A stretch of DNA of 58,578 nt, from assembly GCF_007097145.1 (NCBI RefSeq), contig NZ_VJVZ01000017.1, forward strand, positions 1-58,578, in the 5' to 3' direction. The notes beneath the pieces are model-generated. The model was not told the DNA's origin. It saw only the letters and a list, made by a program, of their open reading frames with translations, and searched no databases. Made by a program: the position numbers and the translations under genes. Below are positions 35,282-43,516 of this stretch, one piece after another. Source of the DNA: Flavobacterium zepuense (GTDB taxonomy: Bacteria > Bacteroidota > Bacteroidia > Flavobacteriales > Flavobacteriaceae). How positions within the stretch are numbered: the stretch's first letter is position 1; every line of letters starts with the position of its first letter.

Positions 35282-36004
35282 TTATAGTCGGTTCAGCATT
35301 TTTTTTATCCGCAGCCTTATTACGCCGGTTATGGCTTCTTTAATAATGGCATTGCTCATTTTAGATTCTCCTTTTGTCCTGTCGGTAAAAATTATGGGTA
35401 CTTCCACAATATTAAAGCCGTTAACAAAGGTTCTGTATTTCATTTCTATCTGAAAAGCATATCCCACAAACTTAATACGGTCCAGGTTTACACTCTCCAG
35501 CACTTTGCGTTTATAGCATATAAAGCCCGCGGTGGCATCTTTAATTTGCATGCCGGTTATCATTTTAACGTAAACCGATGCATAATAGGATAGCAGCACC
35601 CTGCTTAATGGCCAGTTTACCACATTTACACCGTTGCTGTAGCGCGACCCTATGGCCATATCGGCACCTTTAACGCAGGCAGCATATAGTTTTTCAAGAT
35701 CCTGAGGGTTATGCGAAAAATCAGCATCCATCTCAAAAATATACTCATATTTACGGTGTATGGCCCATTTAAACCCGTGTACGTAGGCGGTACCTAACCC
35801 CGCTTTGCCCGGCCTGACTTCAAGAAAAAGCCTGTCTGGATACTCCTGTTGCAGTTCGCGCACTTTAGCGGCGGTGCCATCGGGCGAGTTGTCGTCTACA
35901 ATCAGCACATCAAACGGAATTGTGAGCGCAAAAACAGCCCTTATAACAGTCTCAATATTTTCAATCTCGTTGTATGTAGGGATAATTACAACTCCTTCAC
36001 TCAT
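35282..36004 (-). CDS. Polyprenol monophosphomannose synthase-like glycosyltransferase (GT2)
   Basis: A 240-residue GT2 enzyme of the DPM1 type: IIPTYNEIENIE (7-18), VDDNSPDGTA, and the metal-binding DxD in FEMDADFSHNP (about 95). There are no C-terminal membrane segments. It should transfer a sugar, probably mannose, from a nucleotide donor to polyprenyl phosphate at the inner membrane face. It heads the operon with dihydroorotase and DUF4296. Confidence 0.88.
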   Translation of the reverse strand: MSEGVVIIPTYNEIENIETVIRAVFALTIPFDVLIVDDNSPDGTAAKVRELQQEYPDRLFLEVRPGKAGLGTAYVHGFKWAIHRKYEYIFEMDADFSHNPQDLEKLYAACVKGADMAIGSRYSNGVNVVNWPLSRVLLSYYASVYVKMITGMQIKDATAGFICYKRKVLESVNLDRIKFVGYAFQIEMKYRTFVNGFNIVEVPIIFTDRTKGESKMSNAIIKEAITGVIRLRIKKMLNRL

Positions 36005-36023
36005 GTGATACGCAAATTTTGTG

Positions 36024-36031
36024 CAAAAGTA
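36024..36031 (-). promoter_or_regulatory. Putative -7 element for the DPM1-like/pyrC/DUF4296 operon
   Basis: On the minus strand this is TACTTTTG, a perfect TAnnTTTG, 19 bp before the ATG at 36004. Confidence 0.55.
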
Positions 36032-36095
36032 AGGTATTTCTAATTGTATAAAACATAATTAAACCATAATTAAACAATCCATCTTTAAAAAATAC

Positions 36096-36103
36096 TAATT
36101 TTG
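36096..36103 (+). promoter_or_regulatory. Putative -7 element for the DUF4271 gene, near-leaderless
   Basis: TAATTTTG ends five bases before the ATG at 36109, again implying a transcript that begins at the start codon. Confidence 0.6.
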
Positions 36104-36108
36104 CATCT

Positions 36109-36789
36109 ATGAACGACCTGGTTTTTAACGAGCGTATTATTGGCAGCAAAGACTGGGCAACCTTCTTGTTTATATTTTGCTTTGCCGTGGTTGCCATTAA
36201 CCGATCGGTCTTTGAGGCGCGATTTGCCGAGTTTATAAAACTGGCCTACTCTAACAAATATACCAAGATTTATAAAGACAGCAGCAACCTGCTAAGCTGG
36301 TTTACCATATCGTTCTTTGTGGTGCAGGTAATATCTTTTGCCTTTATACTGCAATTTGTACTCTGCCACTTTGATGAAGGCCACTTTAAAGAACAGGATA
36401 AAACCAGCTGGATACTGTTTATACAGCTCTTTACCCTTATTGCCTTTTTTATCCTGGCAAAATACCTTGTAGAAAAAATTATTGCCACCTCGTTTAGTAT
36501 AGAAGAGTTTAACGAGCAGTTTAACCTTCAAAAAGTAAATTACCGCACCTACATAGGGTTGCTGCTTTTACCCATAAACGTTATCCTGTTTTACAACAAT
36601 GGCCTGCACAGTATTGTATTGTACGCAATTTTAGCCCTTGTTGCGGGTACAAGCGTAATTTCATACATGGTTTCATTAAGAAATTATCAAAATTTGATAC
36701 TTGGCAAATTGTTCTATTTTATTTTGTATCTTTGCGCTCTTGAAATAGCACCCTATTATTTCATGTATTATTGGTTTACAAACGGTTAG
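36109..36789 (+). CDS. DUF4271 membrane protein
   Basis: A 226-residue protein with about six hydrophobic segments (for example FLFIFCFAVVAINRSVF, IQLFTLIAFFILAKYLV and YRTYIGLLLLPINVILFY) and no signal peptide. The family is confined to Bacteroidota and usually sits beside uroporphyrinogen-III synthase, as here (19-bp gap). No biochemical role is known. A promoter for the next gene lies inside its last codons. Confidence 0.85.
   Translation: MNDLVFNERIIGSKDWATFLFIFCFAVVAINRSVFEARFAEFIKLAYSNKYTKIYKDSSNLLSWFTISFFVVQVISFAFILQFVLCHFDEGHFKEQDKTSWILFIQLFTLIAFFILAKYLVEKIIATSFSIEEFNEQFNLQKVNYRTYIGLLLLPINVILFYNNGLHSIVLYAILALVAGTSVISYMVSLRNYQNLILGKLFYFILYLCALEIAPYYFMYYWFTNG
36727..36734 (+). promoter_or_regulatory. 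Internal promoter element for the uroporphyrinogen-III synthase gene
   Basis: TATCTTTG lies inside the DUF4271 coding sequence, 75 bp before the next ATG, with a TTG at 36701-36703 about 23 bp upstream. Confidence 0.5.
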
Positions 36790-36808
36790 TAAAAGACATT
36801 TTTTATAT

Positions 36809-37558
36809 ATGAAAGTGAAAACAATTTTGGTTTCGCAGCCGGAGCCTAAAGTAGAAAATTCACCATACTTTGAAATTCAGCATAAGCTTAAAGTAAAAGT
36901 AGATTTCAGGCCATTTATCCATGTTGAGGGTGTAAGCGCTAAAGATGTGAGGGCTCAGAAAATTGACCTGAACAACTTTACAGCCATTATACTTACCAGC
37001 AAGAACTCTATAGACCACTTTTTTCGCGTAGCCGAAGAAATGCGTTATAAAGTGCCTGAAACACTGAAGTATTTTTGCCAGAGTGAAGCTATAGCTTTTT
37101 ACCTGCAAAAGTATGTGGTATACCGCAAAAGGAAAATTTATGTAGGCCTTAAAGACTTTGCAGACCTTTCGCCACTGATTAAAAAGTACAAGGATGAGAA
37201 GTTTTTGCTTCCGTCGTCAGACCAGCTTAATGATGATGTGCCTACCGTACTTAACAACCTTAAGGTTGCCTGGACACCGGGAACTTTTTACAGAACGGTT
37301 ATGAGCGACCTTACCGACCTTAAAGACGTTTATTATGACGTTTTAGCTTTTTTTAGCCCAACAGGTATAAAATCGTTGTTTAAGAACTTTCCTGATTTTA
37401 AACAAAACGATACCCGTATTGCGGTTTTTGGAAGCACCACCCAAAAAGAAGCCCTGGAGCACGGCCTGCGCATAGATATTATGGCACCTGCACCCGGCAC
37501 CCCGAGTATGACAATGGCATTAGAAAAATATATAACAGAAGCTAATAAGGGAAAATAA
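36809..37558 (+). CDS. hemD: Uroporphyrinogen-III synthase
   Basis: HemD closes hydroxymethylbilane to uroporphyrinogen III in heme synthesis. The 249 residues show the diverged two-lobe family pattern: ILVSQPEP at the N-terminus, FTAIILTSKNSIDHFF, FLLPSSD, and the C-terminal FFSPTGIKSLF and IAVFGSTTQKEA. The family is poorly conserved, so the call rests on these motifs and on the DUF4271 neighbour. A terminator follows at 37585. Confidence 0.87.
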   Translation: MKVKTILVSQPEPKVENSPYFEIQHKLKVKVDFRPFIHVEGVSAKDVRAQKIDLNNFTAIILTSKNSIDHFFRVAEEMRYKVPETLKYFCQSEAIAFYLQKYVVYRKRKIYVGLKDFADLSPLIKKYKDEKFLLPSSDQLNDDVPTVLNNLKVAWTPGTFYRTVMSDLTDLKDVYYDVLAFFSPTGIKSLFKNFPDFKQNDTRIAVFGSTTQKEALEHGLRIDIMAPAPGTPSMTMALEKYITEANKGK

Positions 37559-37584
37559 CTACTTTATTTTTTTGTACAATTTAC

Positions 37585-37618
37585 AAAGCTACCTCTTTAC
37601 AGGGGTAGCTTTTTTTGT
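37585..37618 (+). terminator. Terminator after hemD
   Basis: AAAGCTACC pairs with GGTAGCTTT around a 10-nt loop, followed by TTTTTTTGTTTT. Confidence 0.9.
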
Positions 37619-37620
37619 TT

Positions 37621-37968
37621 TGTGATGGAACACGGATGACACGATGACACGGATGCAGGCAATCGCGGATTTACACGGATTTTTTTTGCATATATTTTAA
37701 TACTTTATTGCAATTGTGTCATTCCTGTAGGTTACTTAATTTGGTAATGACAGCACTTGAAAAAATCTGTAAAAATCTCTGCATGTACAATTCGTGCAGG
37801 CATGAATACTTGCATCCGCATCAGCCGCATTGCATTATTTCAATTTCAAAATCCAAAAGTGAAATATTAAGCAAAAAGATACGGATAAGAAAGATTTTAC
37901 CTACAATAAACATGCATTTTGATGCGATTAAATACCGTTTCAAAATCCAAAAGTGAAATATTAGGCAT
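37621..37968. repeat. Gene-free region with dispersed-type repeats and a 26-bp direct repeat
   Basis: Around 37630-37683 the motif ACACGGAT recurs, a pattern of dispersed intergenic repeats. A perfect 26-bp direct repeat (TTTCAAAATCC...) is at 37844-37869 and 37938-37963, 94 bp apart, and each copy contains a TTTCA/TGAAA inverted pair. No coding frame looks real. The region lies between the 3' ends of convergent hemD and clpX. Confidence 0.75.
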
Positions 37969-37993
37969 AAAAAAGCCCCTTGCGGGGCTTTAT
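37969..37993 (-). terminator. Terminator after clpX
   Basis: AAAGCCCC pairs with GGGGCTTT around TTGC. The left A run is the U run for the minus-strand transcript. Confidence 0.9.
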
Positions 37994-38026
37994 ACTGTCA
38001 ACTAACAACCTAAAACTGTTAACTAT

Positions 38027-39259
38027 TTACGAAGCTGTTTTAAGCCTTTTAAGTAATGTACGGTTAAGATGGTGGTCTACATACTCCTTATCGATATCTA
38101 AGATACGCTCTTCAGATCCCGGTAATTCGTACATGGCCTCAGTAAGGATTGCTTCGCAAAGCGAACGTAATCCCCTGGCACCCAGTTTGTATTCTAATGC
38201 TTTATCTACAATGTAATCAAGTGCATCATCGGTAATAGACAGTTCTACATCATCCATTGCGAACAGTTTTTTATACTGTTTTACCAATGCATTTTTAGGC
38301 TCGGTAAGGATAGCACGAAGCGTATCACGGTCTAACGGGTCCATATGGGTAAGCACCGGCATACGGCCAATTATCTCCGGAATCAGCCCAAAATCCTTGA
38401 TATCCTTAGGGATAATGTACTGTAACAGGTTGTCTTTGTCGATGTTATCTACATTTCTTGAGGTGCTGTACCCTACTGCCTGGCGGTTAAGCCTTTTAGA
38501 TATGATGCGCTCTATACCATCAAAAGCGCCACCTGCAATAAACAGGATGTTTTGGGTATTAACCTCAATAAACTTCTGGTCCGGGTGCTTACGCCCACCC
38601 TTAGGCGGAACGTTAACTACCGTACCCTCAAGCAGTTTAAGCAACGCCTGCTGTACACCTTCGCCACTTACATCACGGGTTATAGACGGGTTATCGCTCT
38701 TACGGGCAATTTTATCAATTTCATCTATAAAAACGATACCGCGTTCTGCCTTAGCAACATCATAATCAGCTACTTGCAGCAAACGGGTAAGGATACTCTC
38801 TACGTCTTCGCCTACGTAACCGGCTTCGGTAAGTACCGTAGCATCTACTATGGCAAGTGGAACGTTAAGCATTTTGGCTATAGTTTTAGCAACCAGCGTT
38901 TTACCTGTACCGGTTTGACCCGCCATAAGTATGTTGCTTTTTTCTATCTCTACATCATCGTCGCTTTTTTGTTGGGTTAACCTCTTGTAGTGGTTGTATA
39001 CCGCAACCGAAAGCACCTTTTTGGTCTGGTCCTGCCCAATAACATACTGATCTAAAAACGCCCTGATTTCTTTAGGCTTTTTAAGGTCAAGCTCTCCTGC
39101 AAGCGAGCTTTGCCCACTTTGCTTAAGCTCCTCAAGCACAATGCCATGAGCCTGCTCAATACAGCGGTCGCAAATGTGCGCGCTAATGCCCGCAATTAAT
39201 AAATTGGTTTCCGGCTTTTTCCTGCCGCAAAAAGAACACTCTAATACTTCTTTTGCCAT
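38027..39259 (-). CDS. clpX: ClpX, ATPase subunit of the ClpXP protease
   Basis: An AAA+ unfoldase that feeds substrates to ClpP. The 410 residues have the N-terminal zinc-binding domain (C8, C11, C30, C33), Walker A GQTGTGKT at 114-121, Walker B FIDEIDKIAR, the pore loop GYVGEDV, sensor motifs and the ClpP-docking IGF-like segment (LGARGLRS follows in the C-terminal domain). It lies directly downstream of clpP with a 74-bp gap and ends at a strong terminator. Confidence 0.98.
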   Translation of the reverse strand: MAKEVLECSFCGRKKPETNLLIAGISAHICDRCIEQAHGIVLEELKQSGQSSLAGELDLKKPKEIRAFLDQYVIGQDQTKKVLSVAVYNHYKRLTQQKSDDDVEIEKSNILMAGQTGTGKTLVAKTIAKMLNVPLAIVDATVLTEAGYVGEDVESILTRLLQVADYDVAKAERGIVFIDEIDKIARKSDNPSITRDVSGEGVQQALLKLLEGTVVNVPPKGGRKHPDQKFIEVNTQNILFIAGGAFDGIERIISKRLNRQAVGYSTSRNVDNIDKDNLLQYIIPKDIKDFGLIPEIIGRMPVLTHMDPLDRDTLRAILTEPKNALVKQYKKLFAMDDVELSITDDALDYIVDKALEYKLGARGLRSLCEAILTEAMYELPGSEERILDIDKEYVDHHLNRTLLKRLKTAS

Positions 39260-39333
39260 CTCATTATCTTGTTATACAGTAACAGGGACGCTTAAACCAC
39301 ACCCCTGTTACCTATAACTCTTATTTTAAATAT

Positions 39334-40008
39334 TTATTCTCTAATAAGTACTTCATCAATCATTCCGTACTCTTTAGCCTCAGGGGCTTTCATCCAGTAG
39401 TCACGCTCGCTGTCTTTATGAACTTTATCAAAAGTCTGTCCGCTGTGTTTCGATATAATGGCATAAAGCTCTTCTTTAAGCTTAAGCATTTCACGAAGGT
39501 TAATTTCCATATCTGTAGCAACACCCTGTGCACCGCCCGATGGCTGGTGAATCATAACCCTGCTGTGTGGCAAGGCAGAACGTTTGCCCGCAGCACCTGC
39601 ACAAAGCAATACAGCGCCCATAGAGGCTGCCATACCCGTACATATAGTAGCTACATCGGGCTTAATGTACTGCATGGTATCATACATACCTAAACCAGCG
39701 TAAACGCTGCCGCCCGGAGAGTTAATATATATCTGGATGTCTTTAGAGGCATCTGTACTCTCAAGGAATAATAACTGTGCCTGTACAATGTTTGCCACCT
39801 GGTCGTCTATACCGGTACCAAGAAAAATGATCCTGTCCATCATTAGGCGCGAAAACACGTCTATCTGGGCAACATTCATCTGGCGCTCTTCCATAATGTA
39901 TGGGGTAAGCCCGGTTGGCGTTACACGGTTTACAAGTTTATCGTAATATAGGTTATTAACGCCATGGTGTTTTGTGGCGTATTTTTTAAATTCTTTACCG
40001 AAATCCAT
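39334..40008 (-). CDS. clpP: ClpP, proteolytic subunit
   Basis: A serine peptidase forming the ClpXP barrel. The 224 residues show the catalytic Ser129 (GMAASMGAVLL) and His154 (HSRVMIHQPSGG), with the Asp in the segment HKDSERDYWM. The N-terminal 50 residues contain MEERQMN, near where ClpP proteins are usually processed. It is separated from tig by a terminator, so it may have its own promoter, although no TAnnTTTG was found upstream. Confidence 0.98.
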   Translation of the reverse strand: MDFGKEFKKYATKHHGVNNLYYDKLVNRVTPTGLTPYIMEERQMNVAQIDVFSRLMMDRIIFLGTGIDDQVANIVQAQLLFLESTDASKDIQIYINSPGGSVYAGLGMYDTMQYIKPDVATICTGMAASMGAVLLCAGAAGKRSALPHSRVMIHQPSGGAQGVATDMEINLREMLKLKEELYAIISKHSGQTFDKVHKDSERDYWMKAPEAKEYGMIDEVLIRE

Positions 40009-40046
40009 AGTCTTTTTAAAATTTTAGTTTGTTATAAAACGCAATC

Positions 40047-40077
40047 AAAAAACGTCAGGCAAATACGGCCTGACGTT
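40047..40077 (-). terminator. Terminator after tig
   Basis: CGTCAGGC pairs with GCCTGACG around a 7-nt loop. The left A run gives the U run for the minus strand. It separates tig from clpP. Confidence 0.88.
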
Positions 40078-40099
40078 CAAATATAATCATTTTTAAGGA

Positions 40100-41425
40100 T
40101 TATTCTCCGTACATTTCTTTGATGAAGTCCTGGTAAGTAACCTCTTTTGTTTCGTGGGCTACTTTTTCTTTATACAGGTTAAGCATTTTTTCGCTCATTA
40201 CCTGCTCAGAAAGTCTTTTAACTTCATCCTGGTTAGACAGTACCCTTGCCACAATTCCATCTACATCCTCATCGGTAGGGTTTAACTGGCCAAATTGCGC
40301 CATCTGTTTTTTAATAACATCTGAAGTAAACGCCTTAAGCTCTTCAAAAGTTATCTGAAGGTTGTTTTGCGAAAGCACTTTACCTTCAATTAGTTGGTAA
40401 CGTAAGCCACCTTCTGATTTTTTGTATTCAGCATCAGCCTGCTCTGCAGTTAAAGGCTCTTTACCGGCCGACTGTATCCATTTAGTAAGGAATTCTGCCG
40501 GAAGGTCAAACTTAGTAGTCTCTATAAGCGACTCAGTAACATCATTTAAGAATTTCTGGTCGGCCTGCTGCGCGAACTGCTGCTCTGCATCTTCTTTAAT
40601 TTTAGCCTTAAGGTCTTCTAAAGATGTAACTACTCCTTCGCCAAACAGCTTATCAAAAAGCTCCTGATTAAGCTCAGCTTTCTCTGTAGTATTTACTTCT
40701 TCTATCGTGAAATTAACCTCAATATCAAGCCCGTGTACATCATCATGGCCTACTTTAAGGTAATCCATAAGTTTGTGGTCGTCATCAAAAAGACCTTTAG
40801 TAGAAAGTGTAACTACATCGCCCACTTTTTTACCAATGAATTTTTTAGCCGCTTTTTTATCTTTAAAAATATCTAAAGTAATGGTAGCAGGGTTGTTGAT
40901 GCCTCTTTCTTCGTTGCTAAAAGTACCGGCAATATCATCACCCTCTTCTATAACATCTTTAGGTACTAACTTACCGTATTGTTTTTGTATGCGCTCTACC
41001 TGCTCATTAAGCATGGCATCATCGGCTACAATGTTGTAACGCACCACTTTATTTTTAGCGCCAAGGTCTACCGTAAACTCAGGAGCAAGGCCTAATTCAA
41101 ATTCAAAAGAGTAATCATCTGTATCCCAGTTAAAATCTTCTGTAACTTTAGGCAGTGGGTTACCAAGAATATCAAGCTTTTCTTTAGCAAGGTAGTCGTT
41201 AAGGGATTTTTGCAGTAATTTGTTAACCTCATCAAGCAATACGGCTTTACCATACTGTTTGTGGATAAGGCTCATTGGCACTGCGCCTTTCCTAAAACCC
41301 GGAATAGAAGCATTTTTCCTGTAATCCTGTAGTATCTTATCTACATTATTTTTGTAATCGTCTTTTGTAATTGCTACTGTTACAACAGCGTTTAATGCAT
41401 CTACCTGCTCTCTTGTAATATTCAT
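40100..41425 (-). CDS. tig: Trigger factor
   Basis: A ribosome-bound chaperone and peptidyl-prolyl isomerase. The 441 residues hold the N-terminal ribosome-binding domain with GFRKGAVP (about 44-51), a short middle region where the FKBP-like PPIase domain is weakly conserved, and a helical C-terminal domain. The frame extends to ATG 41491, but the promoter (-7 at 41461) lies inside that extension, and MNITREQVDALNAVVTV is the expected N-terminus, so 41425 was chosen. Confidence 0.95.
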   Translation of the reverse strand: MNITREQVDALNAVVTVAITKDDYKNNVDKILQDYRKNASIPGFRKGAVPMSLIHKQYGKAVLLDEVNKLLQKSLNDYLAKEKLDILGNPLPKVTEDFNWDTDDYSFEFELGLAPEFTVDLGAKNKVVRYNIVADDAMLNEQVERIQKQYGKLVPKDVIEEGDDIAGTFSNEERGINNPATITLDIFKDKKAAKKFIGKKVGDVVTLSTKGLFDDDHKLMDYLKVGHDDVHGLDIEVNFTIEEVNTTEKAELNQELFDKLFGEGVVTSLEDLKAKIKEDAEQQFAQQADQKFLNDVTESLIETTKFDLPAEFLTKWIQSAGKEPLTAEQADAEYKKSEGGLRYQLIEGKVLSQNNLQITFEELKAFTSDVIKKQMAQFGQLNPTDEDVDGIVARVLSNQDEVKRLSEQVMSEKMLNLYKEKVAHETKEVTYQDFIKEMYGE

Positions 41426-41460
41426 TAGTTCAATTGTTTTTATCCTTAAATTATGGCTGC

Positions 41461-41491
41461 CAAAATTAAAGTTTTTTTGCAACCCGTACAA
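41461..41491 (-). promoter_or_regulatory. Promoter of tig (-33 and -7 elements)
   Basis: On the minus strand, TTG (41489-41491) and TAATTTTG (41461-41468) are spaced by 20 bp. This is a full match to the Bacteroidota promoter and decides the tig start. Confidence 0.75.
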
Positions 41492-41548
41492 GTAATTAAA
41501 ATATCGGTCACCGATATGCTACAAGGAATAGCAATAACTGTGACAAAT

Positions 41549-41887
41549 TTATTTATCTGACAAACTTGCCACAACCGACTGGCAAAACGACAGGATAAGG
41601 CTGAATAAAAGCGCCCTCCAAAAGTCGATTACCTCAAAGCCATCTACCAGTTCGTCGCACAGCATTACAATAATAGCATTGATGACAAGGAGGAACAGAC
41701 CCAGTGTAAATACTGTTACCGGCAGCGTAAAGAGTACCAAAATGGGCTTTATGAAGATGTTTAGCAAACCCAATACTAAAGCCACAATAAGGGCTGTCAT
41801 AAAACTATTTACACTGACACCCGGCATAAAATGCGCCAGCAGCAGTACAAATACCGTAGTGAAGAATATATTGATTAGTGTTTTCAT
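41549..41887 (-). CDS. Small membrane protein, phage holin family 4 / YvlD-like
   Basis: The 112 residues are almost entirely hydrophobic, with four predicted membrane segments and the family pattern LGLLNIFIKPILVLFTLPVTVFTLGLFLLVINAI. Despite the family name these proteins are chromosomal, with no phage genes nearby, and are thought to act in envelope stress in other bacteria. No terminator is seen after it. Confidence 0.88.
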   Translation of the reverse strand: MKTLINIFFTTVFVLLLAHFMPGVSVNSFMTALIVALVLGLLNIFIKPILVLFTLPVTVFTLGLFLLVINAIIVMLCDELVDGFEVIDFWRALLFSLILSFCQSVVASLSDK

Positions 41888-41913
41888 TAGATTGATGTTT
41901 TATATAAAAATAG

Positions 41914-41943
41914 AAAAAGCACCGGATATTTCCGATGCTTTAC
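41914..41943 (-). terminator. Probable terminator after the SGNH-lipoprotein gene
   Basis: An imperfect stem (AAAGCAnCGGA with TCCGnTGCTTT, one mismatch) with an A run on the left, giving U residues on the minus strand. Confidence 0.7.
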
Positions 41944-41960
41944 AATTATAATTCAACAAA

Positions 41961-43505
41961 TTAGTTTGTAGGCAACACTGTAGCGCCAGGATAGTAAGCA
42001 GGGCTTACCATTGGCAGCTTGGCATTGTATGTTGTATTGATAACTTTAAGTATCTCATTAGCAATCAGCGCATAACCCCTTGCATTAGGGTGCACACCAT
42101 CTAAAGAGAATAATACTGTGCTTAAAGAAGCCGTGCTAAAGTAATTGGCAGTATAAATTTGTCCATCTTCTACCCTAAGCCCGTCTACAAGCTGGTTTAG
42201 TATTGCGTTCATATCGGCAACAGGGACGCCCTTAGAAGCAGCAACCTGCCTGATGGTAACATTAAACCTTGTAGTAGCTGTGTTGATAGCCGAAATTTCG
42301 GTTGGTATAAGTACGCTGCCATCCTGTAACGGATAGGTAACACCATATACATTAAACGGTGCCGGTACGCCCGGTGCATTTTTCCCTAAAAGTGAGCTTG
42401 CAGGCAGTAGGATCAGGTCGTTAGCAGTTGCCTGCCTGGCCTGGCCGTATAATGCGCCCATAAACGCTGCCTGGTCTGCCGGGTAGCCACCAGCGGTAAA
42501 TGCTCCTGTTAATTGCACCGAAAGGTTAGGTAGTGTTTCATCTACAATTATTACCGGATTAGGCTCTGTAGCACTTAACAGGTTAAGCCTGCCGCCCTGC
42601 CCAAACAGAGTAAGCACCTGTTTCATTGGGCCGTAAAGTTCTGTATTCAACTGCGTAACCACTGCTTCGCCTCCAAGAGCCGCGGTAGTTAGCGGGTTGT
42701 ACGGAACTGTTGTAAAATAAGGTATTGATGTTACATTTGGTATGGTAGCTACCACACCCTTTGCACCACCCGATGTTAGCGTGGTTACAATAGTGTTATA
42801 AGCACTTGCAAAAACGTTAGGGTCGGTTATATCATTTTGGGCATAGGTAGCAGGGTTTATGTTACCATCCTGATCTACACCTGTACCGCCCGCGATAGCA
42901 TACAGTAACACGTCGTTACTGCCTATCCAGTTGGTAAAGAACGTAGGGTTAAGCGACATAGCATCACCCAACACTGTGGCAGTAGGCGATGTCGCATGGC
43001 GCACAAAGTACGGGTTTGCCTGCCCTAAAGCCACACCGGCAACGTTACCGTAGCCCGGCGCCAAAAGGTGATAGGATTTAGCTCCCGGAACCCCCATGTT
43101 GTTATATGCTTTTGCCTGTGGCGTAAGCGTAATGGTAGATGCACCTGCAATAGGCTCTGGCCCTCCGGCAGAAGCATCAATCACTAATCTTGTATTAAAG
43201 CCCGGTAAACCCATAATACCACCAAGGTTGTTTACGTCTTCTTCATAAGATGGTTGTGTAAATGCACCGCCGCCAACCAATGCAAATTGTTTTGCAAGGA
43301 TGCTTGGATAAGAGTAGGATTGCCCTACTCTTGACACTGTACCATCCATATAACCGGCAGTTAATGAGTTACCTACAGCTACATAGGTAGTAAAGTTAGC
43401 ATCACCGGCGCTGTAACTGCCATCGGTTACCTCATTTTCAAATTCAGGTTCGCAGGCTGCAAAACCCGCAGCAAGTATTGCTAAATATATAATTTTATTT
43501 TTCAT
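41961..43505 (-). CDS. SGNH/GDSL-family hydrolase lipoprotein
   Basis: A 514-residue protein with a lipoprotein signal (lipobox GFAAC, Cys18) and acidic residues just after it, compatible with surface display. Block I is VAVGNSLTAGY (GNSL instead of GDSL), block III is NWIGSNDVL and block V is LDGVHPNARGYALIANEI, so the Ser, Asn and Asp-His are present. It is probably an esterase or lipase. It follows the FadL-type transporter by 11 bp, suggesting release and uptake of fatty acids as a unit. Confidence 0.88.
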   Translation of the reverse strand: MKNKIIYLAILAAGFAACEPEFENEVTDGSYSAGDANFTTYVAVGNSLTAGYMDGTVSRVGQSYSYPSILAKQFALVGGGAFTQPSYEEDVNNLGGIMGLPGFNTRLVIDASAGGPEPIAGASTITLTPQAKAYNNMGVPGAKSYHLLAPGYGNVAGVALGQANPYFVRHATSPTATVLGDAMSLNPTFFTNWIGSNDVLLYAIAGGTGVDQDGNINPATYAQNDITDPNVFASAYNTIVTTLTSGGAKGVVATIPNVTSIPYFTTVPYNPLTTAALGGEAVVTQLNTELYGPMKQVLTLFGQGGRLNLLSATEPNPVIIVDETLPNLSVQLTGAFTAGGYPADQAAFMGALYGQARQATANDLILLPASSLLGKNAPGVPAPFNVYGVTYPLQDGSVLIPTEISAINTATTRFNVTIRQVAASKGVPVADMNAILNQLVDGLRVEDGQIYTANYFSTASLSTVLFSLDGVHPNARGYALIANEILKVINTTYNAKLPMVSPAYYPGATVLPTN

Positions 43506-43516
43506 GGAAATTTTTA

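Noticed and set aside
37708..37956. An 82-codon plus-strand frame between hemD and clpX
   Set aside because: It is composed of intergenic repeat sequence, lies between two terminators and has no recognisable protein features.
41426..41491. Longer start for trigger factor (ATG 41491)
   Set aside because: The promoter -7 element at 41461-41468 lies inside the extension, and the family N-terminus is MNITREQ.
41549..41887. Possible phage remnant because of the holin family name
   Set aside because: No other phage genes are nearby. The family (YvlD-like) is a normal chromosomal membrane protein.
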